Assembly (NCBI GenBank): GCA_023424965.1
Contig: JAFADI010000147.1
Span: 1-39,758 of the forward strand
DNA: 39,758 nt
Reading direction: 5' to 3'
Source of the DNA: Bacillota bacterium
Lineage (GTDB): Bacteria > Bacillota > Clostridia > Acetivibrionales > JAFADI01
Shown: piece by piece, positions 23,422 through 31,317 of the stretch
Layout of the letters: every line of letters starts with the position of its first letter
Numbering within the stretch: the first letter of the stretch is position 1
Notes under the pieces: generated by a model
The model's database searches: none
What the model was told of the DNA's origin: nothing
The model's input: the letters and a program-made list of their open reading frames with translations, nothing else
Translations under genes and position numbers: made by a program

Positions 23422-25890
23422 ATGGGCTTAAAAGTTGTTGTCATCGGCGGTGTGGCAGGTGGTGCCAGTGCCGCCGCAAGGCTCCGGAGGCTGGATGAGG
23501 AGGCTGAAATCCTGCTGGTGGAGAAAGGTGAACATATTTCCTTTGCAAACTGTGGTCTCCCCTATTATATCGGCGGTATCATCAAGGAGCAAGATAAACT
23601 GCTGATACAGACGCCCGAAAAGATGAAGAAAAGCTTCAAAATTGATGTGAGGGTGAACAGCGAGGTTACAAAAATAGATAGAGAAGCCAAACGGGTTGAA
23701 ATCTATGACAAAGCAGGAAAAAGGACCTATGGGGAAAGCTACGACAAGCTGGTCCTTTCCCCGGGGGCGGAGCCTATAAAGCCGGGACTGGCGGGGATTG
23801 ACTCTCCGAAGATTTTTACGCTGCGGAATATTCCGGATACATATCGAATCAAAGACTACGTGGACAAGATGAATCCCAGAAGGGCCGTTGTGGTAGGTGC
23901 CGGCTTTATTGGCCTGGAAGTGGCGGAAAACCTTCATTTGCGCGGAGTTAAAGTTACGGTGGTGGAACTGGCTGACCATGTCATCGGTCCCCTGGATTAT
24001 GACATGGCGGCACTGGTTCACCAGCATATGAAGACCAAGGAAGTGGAATTTTATCTCAAGGATGCGGTAGAAGCTTTTGAGGATGAGGATGCCTCCATCG
24101 GTGTAAAGCTCTCCAGCGGAAGAACCCTTAAAGCCGATATGGTGGTGATGGGCATCGGAGTTAAACCCGAGATCCGGCTGGCGGCTGACGCAGGCCTTAA
24201 AATAGGAAAGACCGGAGGCATCTTTGTGGATGAAACCATGCGGACCTCGGACCCCGACATTTATGCCGTGGGAGACGCCGTTGAAGTGAAGGATTTTGTC
24301 GGCGGGCGGGAGGCCCTGATCCCTCTTGCCGGACCGGCCAACAAGCAGGGCAGGATTGCGGCAAACAACATTTGCGGCCGGGAAGAAAAGTTCCATGGGA
24401 CGCAGGGAACCTCCATCGTGAAGATTTTTGACATTACGGTGGCGGTTACAGGGAATAATGAAAGGACATTAAAGAAAAACGGCATTGAATACGAAAAATC
24501 CTTTACCCATTCCGCATCCCATGCAGGCTATTATCCGGGAGCCATCCCCATGTCCGTCAAGCTGCTTTTCGGTAAAAACGACGGGCGGATTCTGGGGGCG
24601 CAGATTGTGGGATATCAGGGGGTGGATAAACGGATGGATGTTATTTCCACCGCCATGCGCGGGGAAATGACGGTATTCGACCTGGAAACACTGGAGCTGT
24701 CCTATGCTCCCCCCTATTCCTCGGCAAAGGATCCGGTGAATATCGCCGGGTTCACTGCCTCCAACATTCTAAAGAAAGACTGCCCCATCTTTCACTGGGA
24801 TGAAGTGGGCGGCATCGAAAGGGACAGGGCTTTGCTGATTGATGTCCGGACACCTGAGGAATTTAAGCTGGGAACCATCCGCGGAGCCGTAAATATTCCG
24901 GCAGATGAGATCAGGGACAGGCTTGCGGAGATTCCCCGGGACAAGGAAATTTATATATTCTGTCAGGTAGGTCTGAGAGGCTATCAGGTTTGCAGGACGC
25001 TGCTGCAGAAAGGATATGCTCATGTGAGGAACTTGAGCGGAGGTTACAAGACCTACCAATTGGCGGTACAAAAACAGGCCAACGAAGACATATACGAATA
25101 CGACCGGATACTGAAAAACGATGAGATAAGGCCTGTGGACTGCAATGACGACCAATGTGCCGCAGATGTGAAAATACGGCTGGACGCCTGCGGCCTCCAA
25201 TGTCCGGGACCCATTATGAAGGTCTATGAAACCATGGAGGCAATGAATTACAATGAAATCCTTGAGGTAAAAGCCACTGATCCGGCTTTTCAGGATGACA
25301 TCAAGGCCTGGTGCAGGACTACGGGGAACCGACTTATGCATGCAGGCTTTGAGGACAATGCCTTTACCGCCGTCATCAAGAAGGAATTGAAGCCAAAAGA
25401 TATGGCGGCAGGACAAAGAAAGAACGACAAATCCATGATCGTTTTCAGCAATGACCTGGATAAAGCCATTGCCTCCTTTATCATTGCGAACGGTGCGGCC
25501 GCCATGGGAAGAAAGGTCACCATGTTCTTCACCTTCTGGGGCTTGAATATCCTGAGGAAGCCGGATGGTTCGGGGGTAAAAAAAGATTTGATTTCAAGAA
25601 TGTTTGGTGTTATGATGCCTAGGGGATCAAAAAAACTGTCCCTCTCAAAGATGAACATGGCCGGAATGGGCCCCAGGATGATACGCTACCTGATGAATAA
25701 AAAAGAGGTGCTTTCCCTGGAAGCGTTGATGGACCAGGCGAGAAAGGCCGGCGTCAGCTTTGTGGCCTGCAACATGTCCATGGATATCATGGGCATCCGC
25801 AAGGAAGAACTCATGGACGGTGTTACAATCGGCGGTGTGGCTTCTTTCCTGGGTTCTGCCGAAGATTCCGACATGAGCCTCTTCATTTAA
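23422..25890 (+). CDS. CoA-disulfide reductase / rhodanese / TusA / DsrE fusion protein
   Basis: About 822 residues. GGAGG lies 6 bases before the ATG at 23422. Order: a pyridine nucleotide-disulfide oxidoreductase (~1-445; IGGVAGGASAAARLRR, the CoA-disulfide-reductase-type active Cys in SFANCGLPYYIGG, VVVGAGFIGLEVAENL), a rhodanese domain (~455-545; DVRTPEEFKLG, active Cys in IFCQVGLRG), a TusA/SirA domain (~583-655; DACGLQCPGPIMKV with the CPxP motif), and a DsrE/F-like domain (~670-822; SFIIANGAAAMGRKVTMFFTFW). It should reduce CoA-disulfides or persulfides and relay sulfane sulfur between its domains. It is followed 22 bases later by an ArsR regulator with four cysteines. Confidence 0.95.
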   Translation: MGLKVVVIGGVAGGASAAARLRRLDEEAEILLVEKGEHISFANCGLPYYIGGIIKEQDKLLIQTPEKMKKSFKIDVRVNSEVTKIDREAKRVEIYDKAGKRTYGESYDKLVLSPGAEPIKPGLAGIDSPKIFTLRNIPDTYRIKDYVDKMNPRRAVVVGAGFIGLEVAENLHLRGVKVTVVELADHVIGPLDYDMAALVHQHMKTKEVEFYLKDAVEAFEDEDASIGVKLSSGRTLKADMVVMGIGVKPEIRLAADAGLKIGKTGGIFVDETMRTSDPDIYAVGDAVEVKDFVGGREALIPLAGPANKQGRIAANNICGREEKFHGTQGTSIVKIFDITVAVTGNNERTLKKNGIEYEKSFTHSASHAGYYPGAIPMSVKLLFGKNDGRILGAQIVGYQGVDKRMDVISTAMRGEMTVFDLETLELSYAPPYSSAKDPVNIAGFTASNILKKDCPIFHWDEVGGIERDRALLIDVRTPEEFKLGTIRGAVNIPADEIRDRLAEIPRDKEIYIFCQVGLRGYQVCRTLLQKGYAHVRNLSGGYKTYQLAVQKQANEDIYEYDRILKNDEIRPVDCNDDQCAADVKIRLDACGLQCPGPIMKVYETMEAMNYNEILEVKATDPAFQDDIKAWCRTTGNRLMHAGFEDNAFTAVIKKELKPKDMAAGQRKNDKSMIVFSNDLDKAIASFIIANGAAAMGRKVTMFFTFWGLNILRKPDGSGVKKDLISRMFGVMMPRGSKKLSLSKMNMAGMGPRMIRYLMNKKEVLSLEALMDQARKAGVSFVACNMSMDIMGIRKEELMDGVTIGGVASFLGSAEDSDMSLFI

Positions 25891-25912
25891 TCTCAATAAG
25901 GAGGTTTCCGTA

Positions 25913-26200
25913 TTGCTGGATTTCAAAAAATACGAAAAGAAGGCCGAAAAAATAAAGGCTCTGGCTCACCCTCACAGATTGTGCATTGTCAAAGGGTTGA
26001 TCGAAAACAAGTGCAACGTGACAAAAATCCAGGAATGCCTGGGACTTCCCCAATCTACGGTTTCCCAGCACCTTGCCAAGCTCAAGGCCGCCGGGATCAT
26101 TGACGGAGAGCGCAATGGGCTGGAGGTATGCTACAAGGTGGTCGACGAAGATGTGGTGAACATTTCGGCCATCCTGTTTAAAGAAGATATGAAGGGATAA
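25913..26200 (+). CDS. ArsR-family regulator with four cysteines (candidate persulfide sensor)
   Basis: A 95-residue winged-helix regulator. The start is TTG 25913 with GGAGG 8 bases upstream. The ArsR pattern is clear: KIKALAHPHRLCIVKGLIEN, then CLGLPQSTVSQHLAKLKAAG (recognition helix) and EVCYKVV (wing). Cysteines are at 24, 34, 42 and 73. Some ArsR proteins (SqrR/BigR type) sense persulfide through paired cysteines. Here C34 and C42 lie near helix 3, so this may be a different geometry. Co-location with the sulfur-transfer fusion protein supports a sulfide or persulfide role. It probably controls its own operon. Confidence 0.88.
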   Translation: MLDFKKYEKKAEKIKALAHPHRLCIVKGLIENKCNVTKIQECLGLPQSTVSQHLAKLKAAGIIDGERNGLEVCYKVVDEDVVNISAILFKEDMKG

Positions 26201-26226
26201 GGAGGCTGTGGCCTTCTTTATCCCTT
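26192..26226. terminator. Bidirectional terminator overlapping the ArsR stop
   Basis: AAGGGATAAGGAGGC (26192-26206) and GCCTTCTTTATCCCTT (26211-26226) form a long stem over the last codons of the ArsR gene, in the convergent gap before the GIY-YIG gene. Confidence 0.7.
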
Positions 26227-26237
26227 ATAAAAGTCCT

Positions 26238-27386
26238 CTATTCCGGCAAAACAGCCAGGGTTTCTTTATTGTAGCCCTTTTCTCCATAAGGCTGCAGCTT
26301 TTCCAGCCATTTGGCGCCAAGCTTTTTCAACGCATCCTTTTTGTCAAAAAAGGCATCTTCCTTTTCTTCCAGCACCTCCAGCACTTCGAAGACAAAGGCA
26401 TCTTCCCCGAAATTCTCCCAATCGGCCTGAAGCTGCCGGTTCTTGTGTACTCCTCCCCTGAGCTGCATCAGCCTGCCGTTGATGGTTTTCAGATTCGGTG
26501 TGGTTTCCACCAGCACTTTCCGGTTTTTAAGATTTCTTATCTGGTAAACTCCGGCAGCTGTTTTGATTTCTTTATATTGTTCCTTCAATTCTTTTTTACG
26601 GTCCATATTTTCCTCACTCCTTCCCTGGTCCTCCTGTTTTAGCCAGTACCGGCTTCCGTCGGACTTTCTGTCCATAAAACCATATTCGACCAAATATCTT
26701 CTTAAGGTTGCAAAATCTCCATAGACTCCCTTGAGTATTTCATTTACCTCTTTTTCGCTGTAGGTCCGGCCCGGGTCAAAACGCCCTGCGATGTGCCTCA
26801 AAACTACCAGCTTGCTTTTTTCCTTCATGTCAAAAGTCCGGAGGGGGCCATTGAGACCCTGGTGAAAGAACTTTTTGAGGGTCTTTTCATTTTCCTCTTC
26901 CGTGATGCTGTAGCGGTCGTCTACCATTCTGGCCGTATCATGCGGTGGGATAAGGCCAGAAAATTTGCCGGACCTTTCCTTGAGCAGCTCCATTAAAGTT
27001 AGAAACACTCTGGCCTGACGCTCTTTTTCCTTCAGTACGAACCGGTGATTCCGGATGGTGGCGGTACTCCCTATCTCCAGTTCCTTTTGCACCTCTTCGT
27101 CGCTTTTCCCCTGGTAGAAAAGCCTGAGAAGGCTGTTCTGATGCTCTGTGAGGCCGGTGAATTTTTTATCCAGGCCCATGAGATATTCAAAAACGGAGCC
27201 ATGCTGTTTTTCAATATGAAGCCTCATATACCTGTAAGCCTCATAAAAAACGCCCTCCTCCTGGTAGATAATCCCTTTGTCTATTCTTTTACCGCATAGA
27301 AGGCACTGATGGCAATCTACTTCTTCAATATATCCCTTTTTCATCTCTTCCGCAGAAGCTTTCCAAAACAAATCAGAAACATTCAT
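26238..27386 (-). CDS. Zinc-finger / LuxR-like HTH / DUF2087 / GIY-YIG protein
   Basis: About 382 residues. The start chosen is ATG 27386; two earlier in-frame starts lie in the weak ribosome-binding region. An N-terminal C28-x2-C31 ... H57-x4-H62 pair looks like a zinc knuckle. A LuxR/sigma-4-like helix-turn-helix follows (~78-120; GLTEHQNSLLRLFYQGKSDE, IRNHRFVLKEKERQAR), then DUF2087 (~170-250; GRFDPGRTYSEKEVNEILKG, YGDFATLRRYLVEYGFMDRK), then a C-terminal GIY-YIG-like domain (~278-375; AGVYQIRNLKNRKVLVE). The second GIY-YIG tyrosine motif is changed (VLVE in place of YVG), so nuclease activity is doubtful. The family of GIY-YIG domains fused to LuxR- or ArsR-type regulators is known. Here it is probably a regulator. 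Confidence 0.85.
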   Translation of the reverse strand: MNVSDLFWKASAEEMKKGYIEEVDCHQCLLCGKRIDKGIIYQEEGVFYEAYRYMRLHIEKQHGSVFEYLMGLDKKFTGLTEHQNSLLRLFYQGKSDEEVQKELEIGSTATIRNHRFVLKEKERQARVFLTLMELLKERSGKFSGLIPPHDTARMVDDRYSITEEENEKTLKKFFHQGLNGPLRTFDMKEKSKLVVLRHIAGRFDPGRTYSEKEVNEILKGVYGDFATLRRYLVEYGFMDRKSDGSRYWLKQEDQGRSEENMDRKKELKEQYKEIKTAAGVYQIRNLKNRKVLVETTPNLKTINGRLMQLRGGVHKNRQLQADWENFGEDAFVFEVLEVLEEKEDAFFDKKDALKKLGAKWLEKLQPYGEKGYNKETLAVLPE

Positions 27387-27407
27387 TATCAAACACATCC
27401 TCAATAC

Positions 27408-27454
27408 GTTTGTTTATATACAAACATATTACAATAATGTTTGTTATATGTCAA
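27408..27454. promoter_or_regulatory. Promoter of the GIY-YIG regulator with embedded palindromes
   Basis: On the minus strand TTGACA (27449-27454), 17 bases and TAATAT (27426-27431) form the promoter. The palindrome ACAAACAT-N9-ATGTTTGT (27420-27444) fills the spacer and -10 box. A second inverted repeat, GTTTGT-N6-ACAAAC (27408-27425), lies directly downstream. The double palindrome is well placed for autorepression. Confidence 0.7.
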
Positions 27455-27561
27455 GGAATAGGTTGCTCATTCAAATAAGTTTACAATAATTACCCCGGAC
27501 AGCCACATTTGGCTTTCTTCAGTAATAAAATATTATTGGAAACAAAAATCAAGGAATGAAG

Positions 27562-28833
27562 ATGGAAACACTTGCTTTAGGATCTACAGGCCCAAATGTA
27601 AAGCTGATTCAGAGCCTTCTTAACAGAATAGGGTATAACGCCGGTACGGTAGACGGGAGCTTCGGACCTCAAACACGGCAGGCTGTCATCGCCTTTCAAA
27701 GGGACAACGGACTTTCCCCTGACGGTATTGTAGGTCCCGCCACCGGGAGTGTTTTTGAAAGGCTTCTGTTGGGTTATGATACGTATGTCATCCGCCCCAA
27801 CGATACTTTGTACAACATTGCCCGGAGGTATTACACCACCTTGAACGCCATATTGACTGCAAATCCGGGAATAAGTCCCAACGCGCTGAGAATCGGCCAG
27901 CAGATTGTCGTACCCTATGGAATTGATATTGTATTTACCGATATAGACTATACTTATGAGATCATGGAGAGGCAGATACGGGGACTCAGGGCAAGGTACC
28001 CCTTTATTGAAACCGGCTCTATAGGAAGCAGCGTCATGGGTAAAAGCCTGCATACCATAAGGCTTGGAAGAGGTTCAAACCGTGTTTCCTATAATGCTTC
28101 CCACCATGCAAATGAATGGATAACCACACCCTTGCTGATGAAATTCGTTGAAAATTTTGCAAAAGCCTATTCGGTAGGCGGGAGAATCCGGGGCTATAAC
28201 CTGGCTGACATCTGGAACTACAGCAGTATATACCTTGTGCCGATGGTCAACCCCGACGGTGTGGACCTTGTGACTTATTGGCCAAACTATACAAACCCGG
28301 CCTACACCCAGGCGGCACGTCTGAATACCACCGGACGTCCTCTTCCGAGCGTGTGGAAGGCCAACATCCGGGGAACGGACTTGAATCTGAACTATCCCGC
28401 AGGCTGGGAAACAGAACACCAAATGCAGCTGGCGCAAGGCATTACCGGACCTGCTCCGAGAGACTACGGCGGTCCTTCGCCCTTGTCGGAGCCCGAGACA
28501 ACCGCCATGGCGAATTTCACAAGGCAGAATAATTTCAGGCTGGTCATTGCATACCACACCCAGGGAGAGGTAATATTCTATAATTATGGGAACATAATAC
28601 CTGCCGGGTCCCTGACAATTGCCCAATTGTTTTCGAGGGCCAGTGGATATCGGGTGTTGCCAAACCCGCCGGAAGCCTCTTATGCAGGCTATAAGGACTG
28701 GTTCATACAGGACTTCAGGCGTCCCGGGTTTACCATTGAGGCGGGAAGAGGTGTAAATCCCCTGCCGGTCTCCCAGTTCCCCGCCATATATCAACAGAAT
28801 GAAGAGATTTTATTGCTTGGAGCCGTTGTGTGA
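27562..28833 (+). CDS. Cell-wall gamma-D-glutamyl-diamino acid endopeptidase (PG-binding/LysM/M14)
   Basis: About 423 residues. The start is ATG 27562; the ATG two codons earlier directly abuts the AAGGA. Order: a peptidoglycan-binding domain (~10-65; GPNVKLIQSLLNRIGYNAGT, GSFGPQTRQAVIAFQRDNGL), a LysM domain (~75-120; YVIRPNDTLYNIARRY), and an M14 carboxypeptidase domain (~130-420) with the zinc ligands in SHHANEWITTPL (H and E) and YHTQGE, and the catalytic Glu in GFTIEAGRG. It has no signal peptide, as in the endopeptidase-I type enzymes of spore-formers. It probably cuts between D-Glu and diaminopimelate in peptide stems, with a sporulation or wall-recycling role. Confidence 0.93.
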   Translation: METLALGSTGPNVKLIQSLLNRIGYNAGTVDGSFGPQTRQAVIAFQRDNGLSPDGIVGPATGSVFERLLLGYDTYVIRPNDTLYNIARRYYTTLNAILTANPGISPNALRIGQQIVVPYGIDIVFTDIDYTYEIMERQIRGLRARYPFIETGSIGSSVMGKSLHTIRLGRGSNRVSYNASHHANEWITTPLLMKFVENFAKAYSVGGRIRGYNLADIWNYSSIYLVPMVNPDGVDLVTYWPNYTNPAYTQAARLNTTGRPLPSVWKANIRGTDLNLNYPAGWETEHQMQLAQGITGPAPRDYGGPSPLSEPETTAMANFTRQNNFRLVIAYHTQGEVIFYNYGNIIPAGSLTIAQLFSRASGYRVLPNPPEASYAGYKDWFIQDFRRPGFTIEAGRGVNPLPVSQFPAIYQQNEEILLLGAVV

Positions 28834-28842
28834 CGCCCATAC

Positions 28843-28884
28843 AAAAAGTGTGCGCCGCTATCTTACCGCAGGCCCACACTTTTT
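28843..28884. terminator. Bidirectional terminator after the M14 peptidase
   Basis: AAAAAGTGTG (28843-28852) and CACACTTTTT (28875-28884) are perfect 10-bp arms with a T-run on the plus strand and an A-run on the left. They close both the M14 gene and the convergent unknown gene. Confidence 0.8.
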
Positions 28885-29533
28885 ATATGACGCATCCGAT
28901 CCGGTTATTCAGAATTTTCACAAAGGTTTTTTGGAGGAACTTGTCCTTATAAAAGCCCTTGCACAGCTTATACAACTGTGCTGGCGTAAAGCCCGCATCT
29001 TCCTCCAGCACTTCGGCAAACCCCATATTTTTTCTTATATAGGTTGAAATCTCAAAAGTGTTTGAAAAAACACCGATATTCAGGATGAGGTCATCTCCCT
29101 TCCAGAATTCATTGAATTTCCGGCAGAAGGCTTTAATCTTTCGAAGGCAAAGTTCATCCTCCAGGCCCCAGCAATTTTTCAATTCGTTGATGGAGTCCGC
29201 CATAACTTTTGAATGTACACACCCGGAAGCAGTCACATATTCTATGAAGGAGCTGCTTGAACGCACGGGAATATACAGTTCCCGGCACTCCCGGTTTATT
29301 ATATAAAAGAAAGCCATGGGGAGGTATACATACTGGAGAAAACCCAACAAGGATTTTACACCGGGATAGCAGGCCCAGTTATTATCCAGGGTGTCTCTGT
29401 TGTAGTCAATAACAACGGTGTTTATAAAAATGGCATCCATGGGGGACTGCAGGTCCTCAAAGCAGCTTTTCCAGGGATCCCTGTTATTTGACAGCACACC
29501 TTCCCAAAAATAATGACTGTTGTATTTGCACAT
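28883..29533 (-). CDS. Unknown cysteine- and tryptophan-rich protein in the S4-paralogue operon
   Basis: A 216-residue protein. GGGAGG lies 5 bases before the ATG at 29533. Ten cysteines (2, 24, 55, 83, 105, 121, 129, 137, 191, 214) and five tryptophans, with no signal peptide and only one moderately hydrophobic stretch (SLLGFLQYVYLPMAFFYIIN, 61-80). I see no known domain. It begins 25 bases after the S4 gene ends, so both are probably on one transcript controlled by the Fur-like site. High cysteine content without paired CxxC motifs could mean a metal or Fe-S site, but this is a guess. It ends at a shared terminator. Confidence 0.8.
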   Translation of the reverse strand: MCKYNSHYFWEGVLSNNRDPWKSCFEDLQSPMDAIFINTVVIDYNRDTLDNNWACYPGVKSLLGFLQYVYLPMAFFYIINRECRELYIPVRSSSSFIEYVTASGCVHSKVMADSINELKNCWGLEDELCLRKIKAFCRKFNEFWKGDDLILNIGVFSNTFEISTYIRKNMGFAEVLEEDAGFTPAQLYKLCKGFYKDKFLQKTFVKILNNRIGCVI

Positions 29534-29558
29534 GATAACCTCCCAGGTCCGGAAAGGG

Positions 29559-30152
29559 CTATTTGGAGTAAAGTTCAACCACAAGGATTTCATTGACCTC
29601 AATGGGTATCTCTTCCTTCTCCGGCAGTCTTAACAGCTTACCACTGAAATTCTCCGTGTCTTTTTCAATATAGGGCAGGTTGAAGGATCCAAGATCCAGG
29701 AAATTGGAAGCAAACAACTCATTCTGCCTGGATTTCTCATTCAGGGATATTTCCTCTCCCACTTTTACACCATAGGAAGGGATGTCCACCCTTTTGCCGT
29801 TTACCAGGATATGTCCGTGGTTGACCATTTGCCTGGCCTGGCGTATGGAACTGGCAAAACCGATCCGGTACACCATATTGTCCAGCCTGCTTTCCAGGGA
29901 CTTTAACAGGGCTATGCCCGTAACTTCCTTGCTTTTTACCGCTTTATCTATGTATCTTTTGAATTGCTTTTCAAGAATTCCGTAATAGGCCTTCAATTTT
30001 TGTTTTTCCAAAAGCTGTATACCATATTCCGACAGCTTCTTTTTGGGACCGGTTTTACCTTTTTCCGCCCTGCTCATGGCTTTGGGATGTCCGCAAACAT
30101 TTACCCCCAACCTTCTGCACAATTTGAATCTTGGTTCTCTCCTGGTTGCCAT
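29559..30152 (-). CDS. rpsD: Ribosomal protein S4, second-type paralogue
   Basis: About 197 residues. GGAAGGG lies 9 bases before the ATG at 30152. It opens with MATRREPRFKLCRRLGVNVC and GHPKAMSRAEKGKTG. The S4 core follows (LSEYGIQLLEKQKLKAYYGI, LEKQFKRYIDKAVKSKEVTG), then the S4 RNA-binding domain (LESRLDNMVYRIGFASSIRQ, ARQMVNHGHILVNGKRVDIP) and the normal C-terminus ILVVELYSK. It stands alone, away from the alpha/S11/S13 operon, and has the altered N-terminus of the clostridial S4 paralogues. Its promoter carries a Fur-box-like site. It binds 16S rRNA and replaces S4, probably under special conditions. Confidence 0.92.
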   Translation of the reverse strand: MATRREPRFKLCRRLGVNVCGHPKAMSRAEKGKTGPKKKLSEYGIQLLEKQKLKAYYGILEKQFKRYIDKAVKSKEVTGIALLKSLESRLDNMVYRIGFASSIRQARQMVNHGHILVNGKRVDIPSYGVKVGEEISLNEKSRQNELFASNFLDLGSFNLPYIEKDTENFSGKLLRLPEKEEIPIEVNEILVVELYSK

Positions 30153-30193
30153 TTTCAAAATCCCTTCCTTATTTAAAAGTAAACAACGCACTT

Positions 30194-30222
30194 ATTATAA
30201 CAGAAATGAAAATGAGAATCAA
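30194..30222 (-). promoter_or_regulatory. Promoter of the S4-paralogue operon
   Basis: TTGATT (30217-30222), 17 bases, TATAAT (30194-30199) on the minus strand. The predicted start near 30187 gives a leader of about 35 bases, too short for the usual S4 autoregulatory leader RNA. Confidence 0.7.
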
Positions 30223-30226
30223 TATC
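30208..30226. promoter_or_regulatory. Fur-box-like operator overlapping the S4-paralogue promoter
   Basis: GAAAATGAGAATCAATATC matches the classic 19-bp Fur box GATAATGATAATCATTATC at 16 of 19 positions (mismatches at 3, 9 and 15). It covers the -35 box and part of the spacer, so a bound Fur-type repressor would shut the promoter. The assignment to Fur, PerR or a related regulator is by motif only. Confidence 0.65.
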
Positions 30227-30242
30227 AAAATGTATCCGGCAT

Positions 30243-30280
30243 TTAAAAGCTGCCTTGCATTGTTACCTTCAAGACAGCTT
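30243..30280 (-). terminator. Terminator of the sugar operon (after the PfkB gene)
   Basis: On the minus strand AAGCTGTCTTG (30270-30280) pairs with CAAGGCAGCTT (30247-30257; one G-U pair), followed by TTTTAAAT. It closes the operon that runs from the binding protein to the kinase. Confidence 0.8.
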
Positions 30281-30305
30281 CCTCAAGCATACGGCTTTCT
30301 TAAAT

Positions 30306-31250
30306 TTATTTCCCGGGATAAATATATGACAGGAGCACTTTTCTTTCCAGTGCCGTGATGACCTCATAGGACGGAGGCTGGGTTCCCGGAGTCATTACAT
30401 TGGCGGTACTTGCAGCCGCCGCCAGCATCACGGCCTTCTCAAAGCCGCAGCCCCTGTCAATGGAATATGCGAGGGCCGCCACCATGGAGTCCCCCGCCCC
30501 CACCGTACTTTTAACCGGAACCTTCAGCCCATGGGCAAGGATGGAAGCTTCTTTATTCAGAAAAACAGAACCTTTTCCCCCCAGGGATACTGCCGCCATT
30601 TCAATGCCGCAGGCTTCCATGAGCCCCCGGGCGAGCCGTTCCGTTTCAGTGCAGTCCTTGAAGGTTGTACCCAGAAGCCTTTCCAGTTCGTGAATGTTGG
30701 GCTTTACCAGGAAGGGACCTGCCTTCACCCCCTGCTTCAACAATTCTCCGTCCGCATCCAGGATGGTTTTGGCACCGGCTTTTTTTGCCCTTTCAATCCA
30801 TCGGGCGTATATGTTTTTATCCACATTGACGGGCACACTTCCGGAAAGCACCAGGATGGAGTCCCTCTCCATATTGCCGAACACGATTTTCTCCAGTTTT
30901 TCAATGTCCTCAATGCCGACCCGGGGGCCGGGCTCATTGATGTCGGTGTTGGTTTTCCTGTGGCTGTCCACGATTTTCAAGTTGGTCCTTGTCTCGCCTT
31001 CGATAAAAAGAAAGTCGTTTTCTATTCCCAGGCTGTCCACATACTCCTTCACAAAGCGTCCGGAGGCTCCGCCCAGAATGCCTGACGCCCTGCTGTGCCC
31101 TCCAAGACTTTTAATTACTTTGGAAACATTGATTCCTTTTCCTCCCCCATCCAGACGGATGGAAGAAACCCTGTTCACTGCTCCGATCTCAAAATTTCCT
31201 ATTTCCACTGTTTTGTCCACTGCGGGATTTAAGGTGACAGTTATGATCAT
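30306..31250 (-). CDS. PfkB-family 1-phosphofructokinase/tagatose-6-phosphate kinase-type sugar kinase
   Basis: About 314 residues. GAGG lies 6 bases before the ATG at 31250; a start four codons earlier is less suitable. It starts MIITVTLNPAVDKTVEIGNF, typical of the FruK/LacC branch, with the substrate motif LDGGGKGINVSKVIKSLGG and the PfkB ATP/anion-hole motif STVGAGDSMVAALAYSID, in which the Asp is the catalytic base. It phosphorylates a sugar phosphate such as fructose-1-phosphate or tagatose-6-phosphate. The exact substrate is not fixed by sequence. It is the last gene of the sugar operon, after the GH30 gene. Confidence 0.9.
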   Translation of the reverse strand: MIITVTLNPAVDKTVEIGNFEIGAVNRVSSIRLDGGGKGINVSKVIKSLGGHSRASGILGGASGRFVKEYVDSLGIENDFLFIEGETRTNLKIVDSHRKTNTDINEPGPRVGIEDIEKLEKIVFGNMERDSILVLSGSVPVNVDKNIYARWIERAKKAGAKTILDADGELLKQGVKAGPFLVKPNIHELERLLGTTFKDCTETERLARGLMEACGIEMAAVSLGGKGSVFLNKEASILAHGLKVPVKSTVGAGDSMVAALAYSIDRGCGFEKAVMLAAAASTANVMTPGTQPPSYEVITALERKVLLSYIYPGK

Positions 31251-31270
31251 GGTACGCCTCAATAAAGTTT

Positions 31271-31291
31271 GTTTATAGACCTCCTATAAAC
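31271..31291. promoter_or_regulatory. Short palindrome between the GH30 and PfkB genes
   Basis: GTTTATAG-N5-CTATAAAC is a perfect inverted repeat (8-bp arms) about 20-40 bases before the kinase start codon. It may be an operator for a secondary promoter or an RNA hairpin. No clear promoter accompanies it. Confidence 0.35.
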
Positions 31292-31317
31292 CGAGGTTTT
31301 TTTATTATTTTACAGGA

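Noticed and set aside
30153..30191. Upstream start of the S4 paralogue at 30191
   Set aside because: It lies within a few bases of the predicted transcript start. The ATG at 30152 begins the standard S4 N-terminus and has GGAAGGG upstream.
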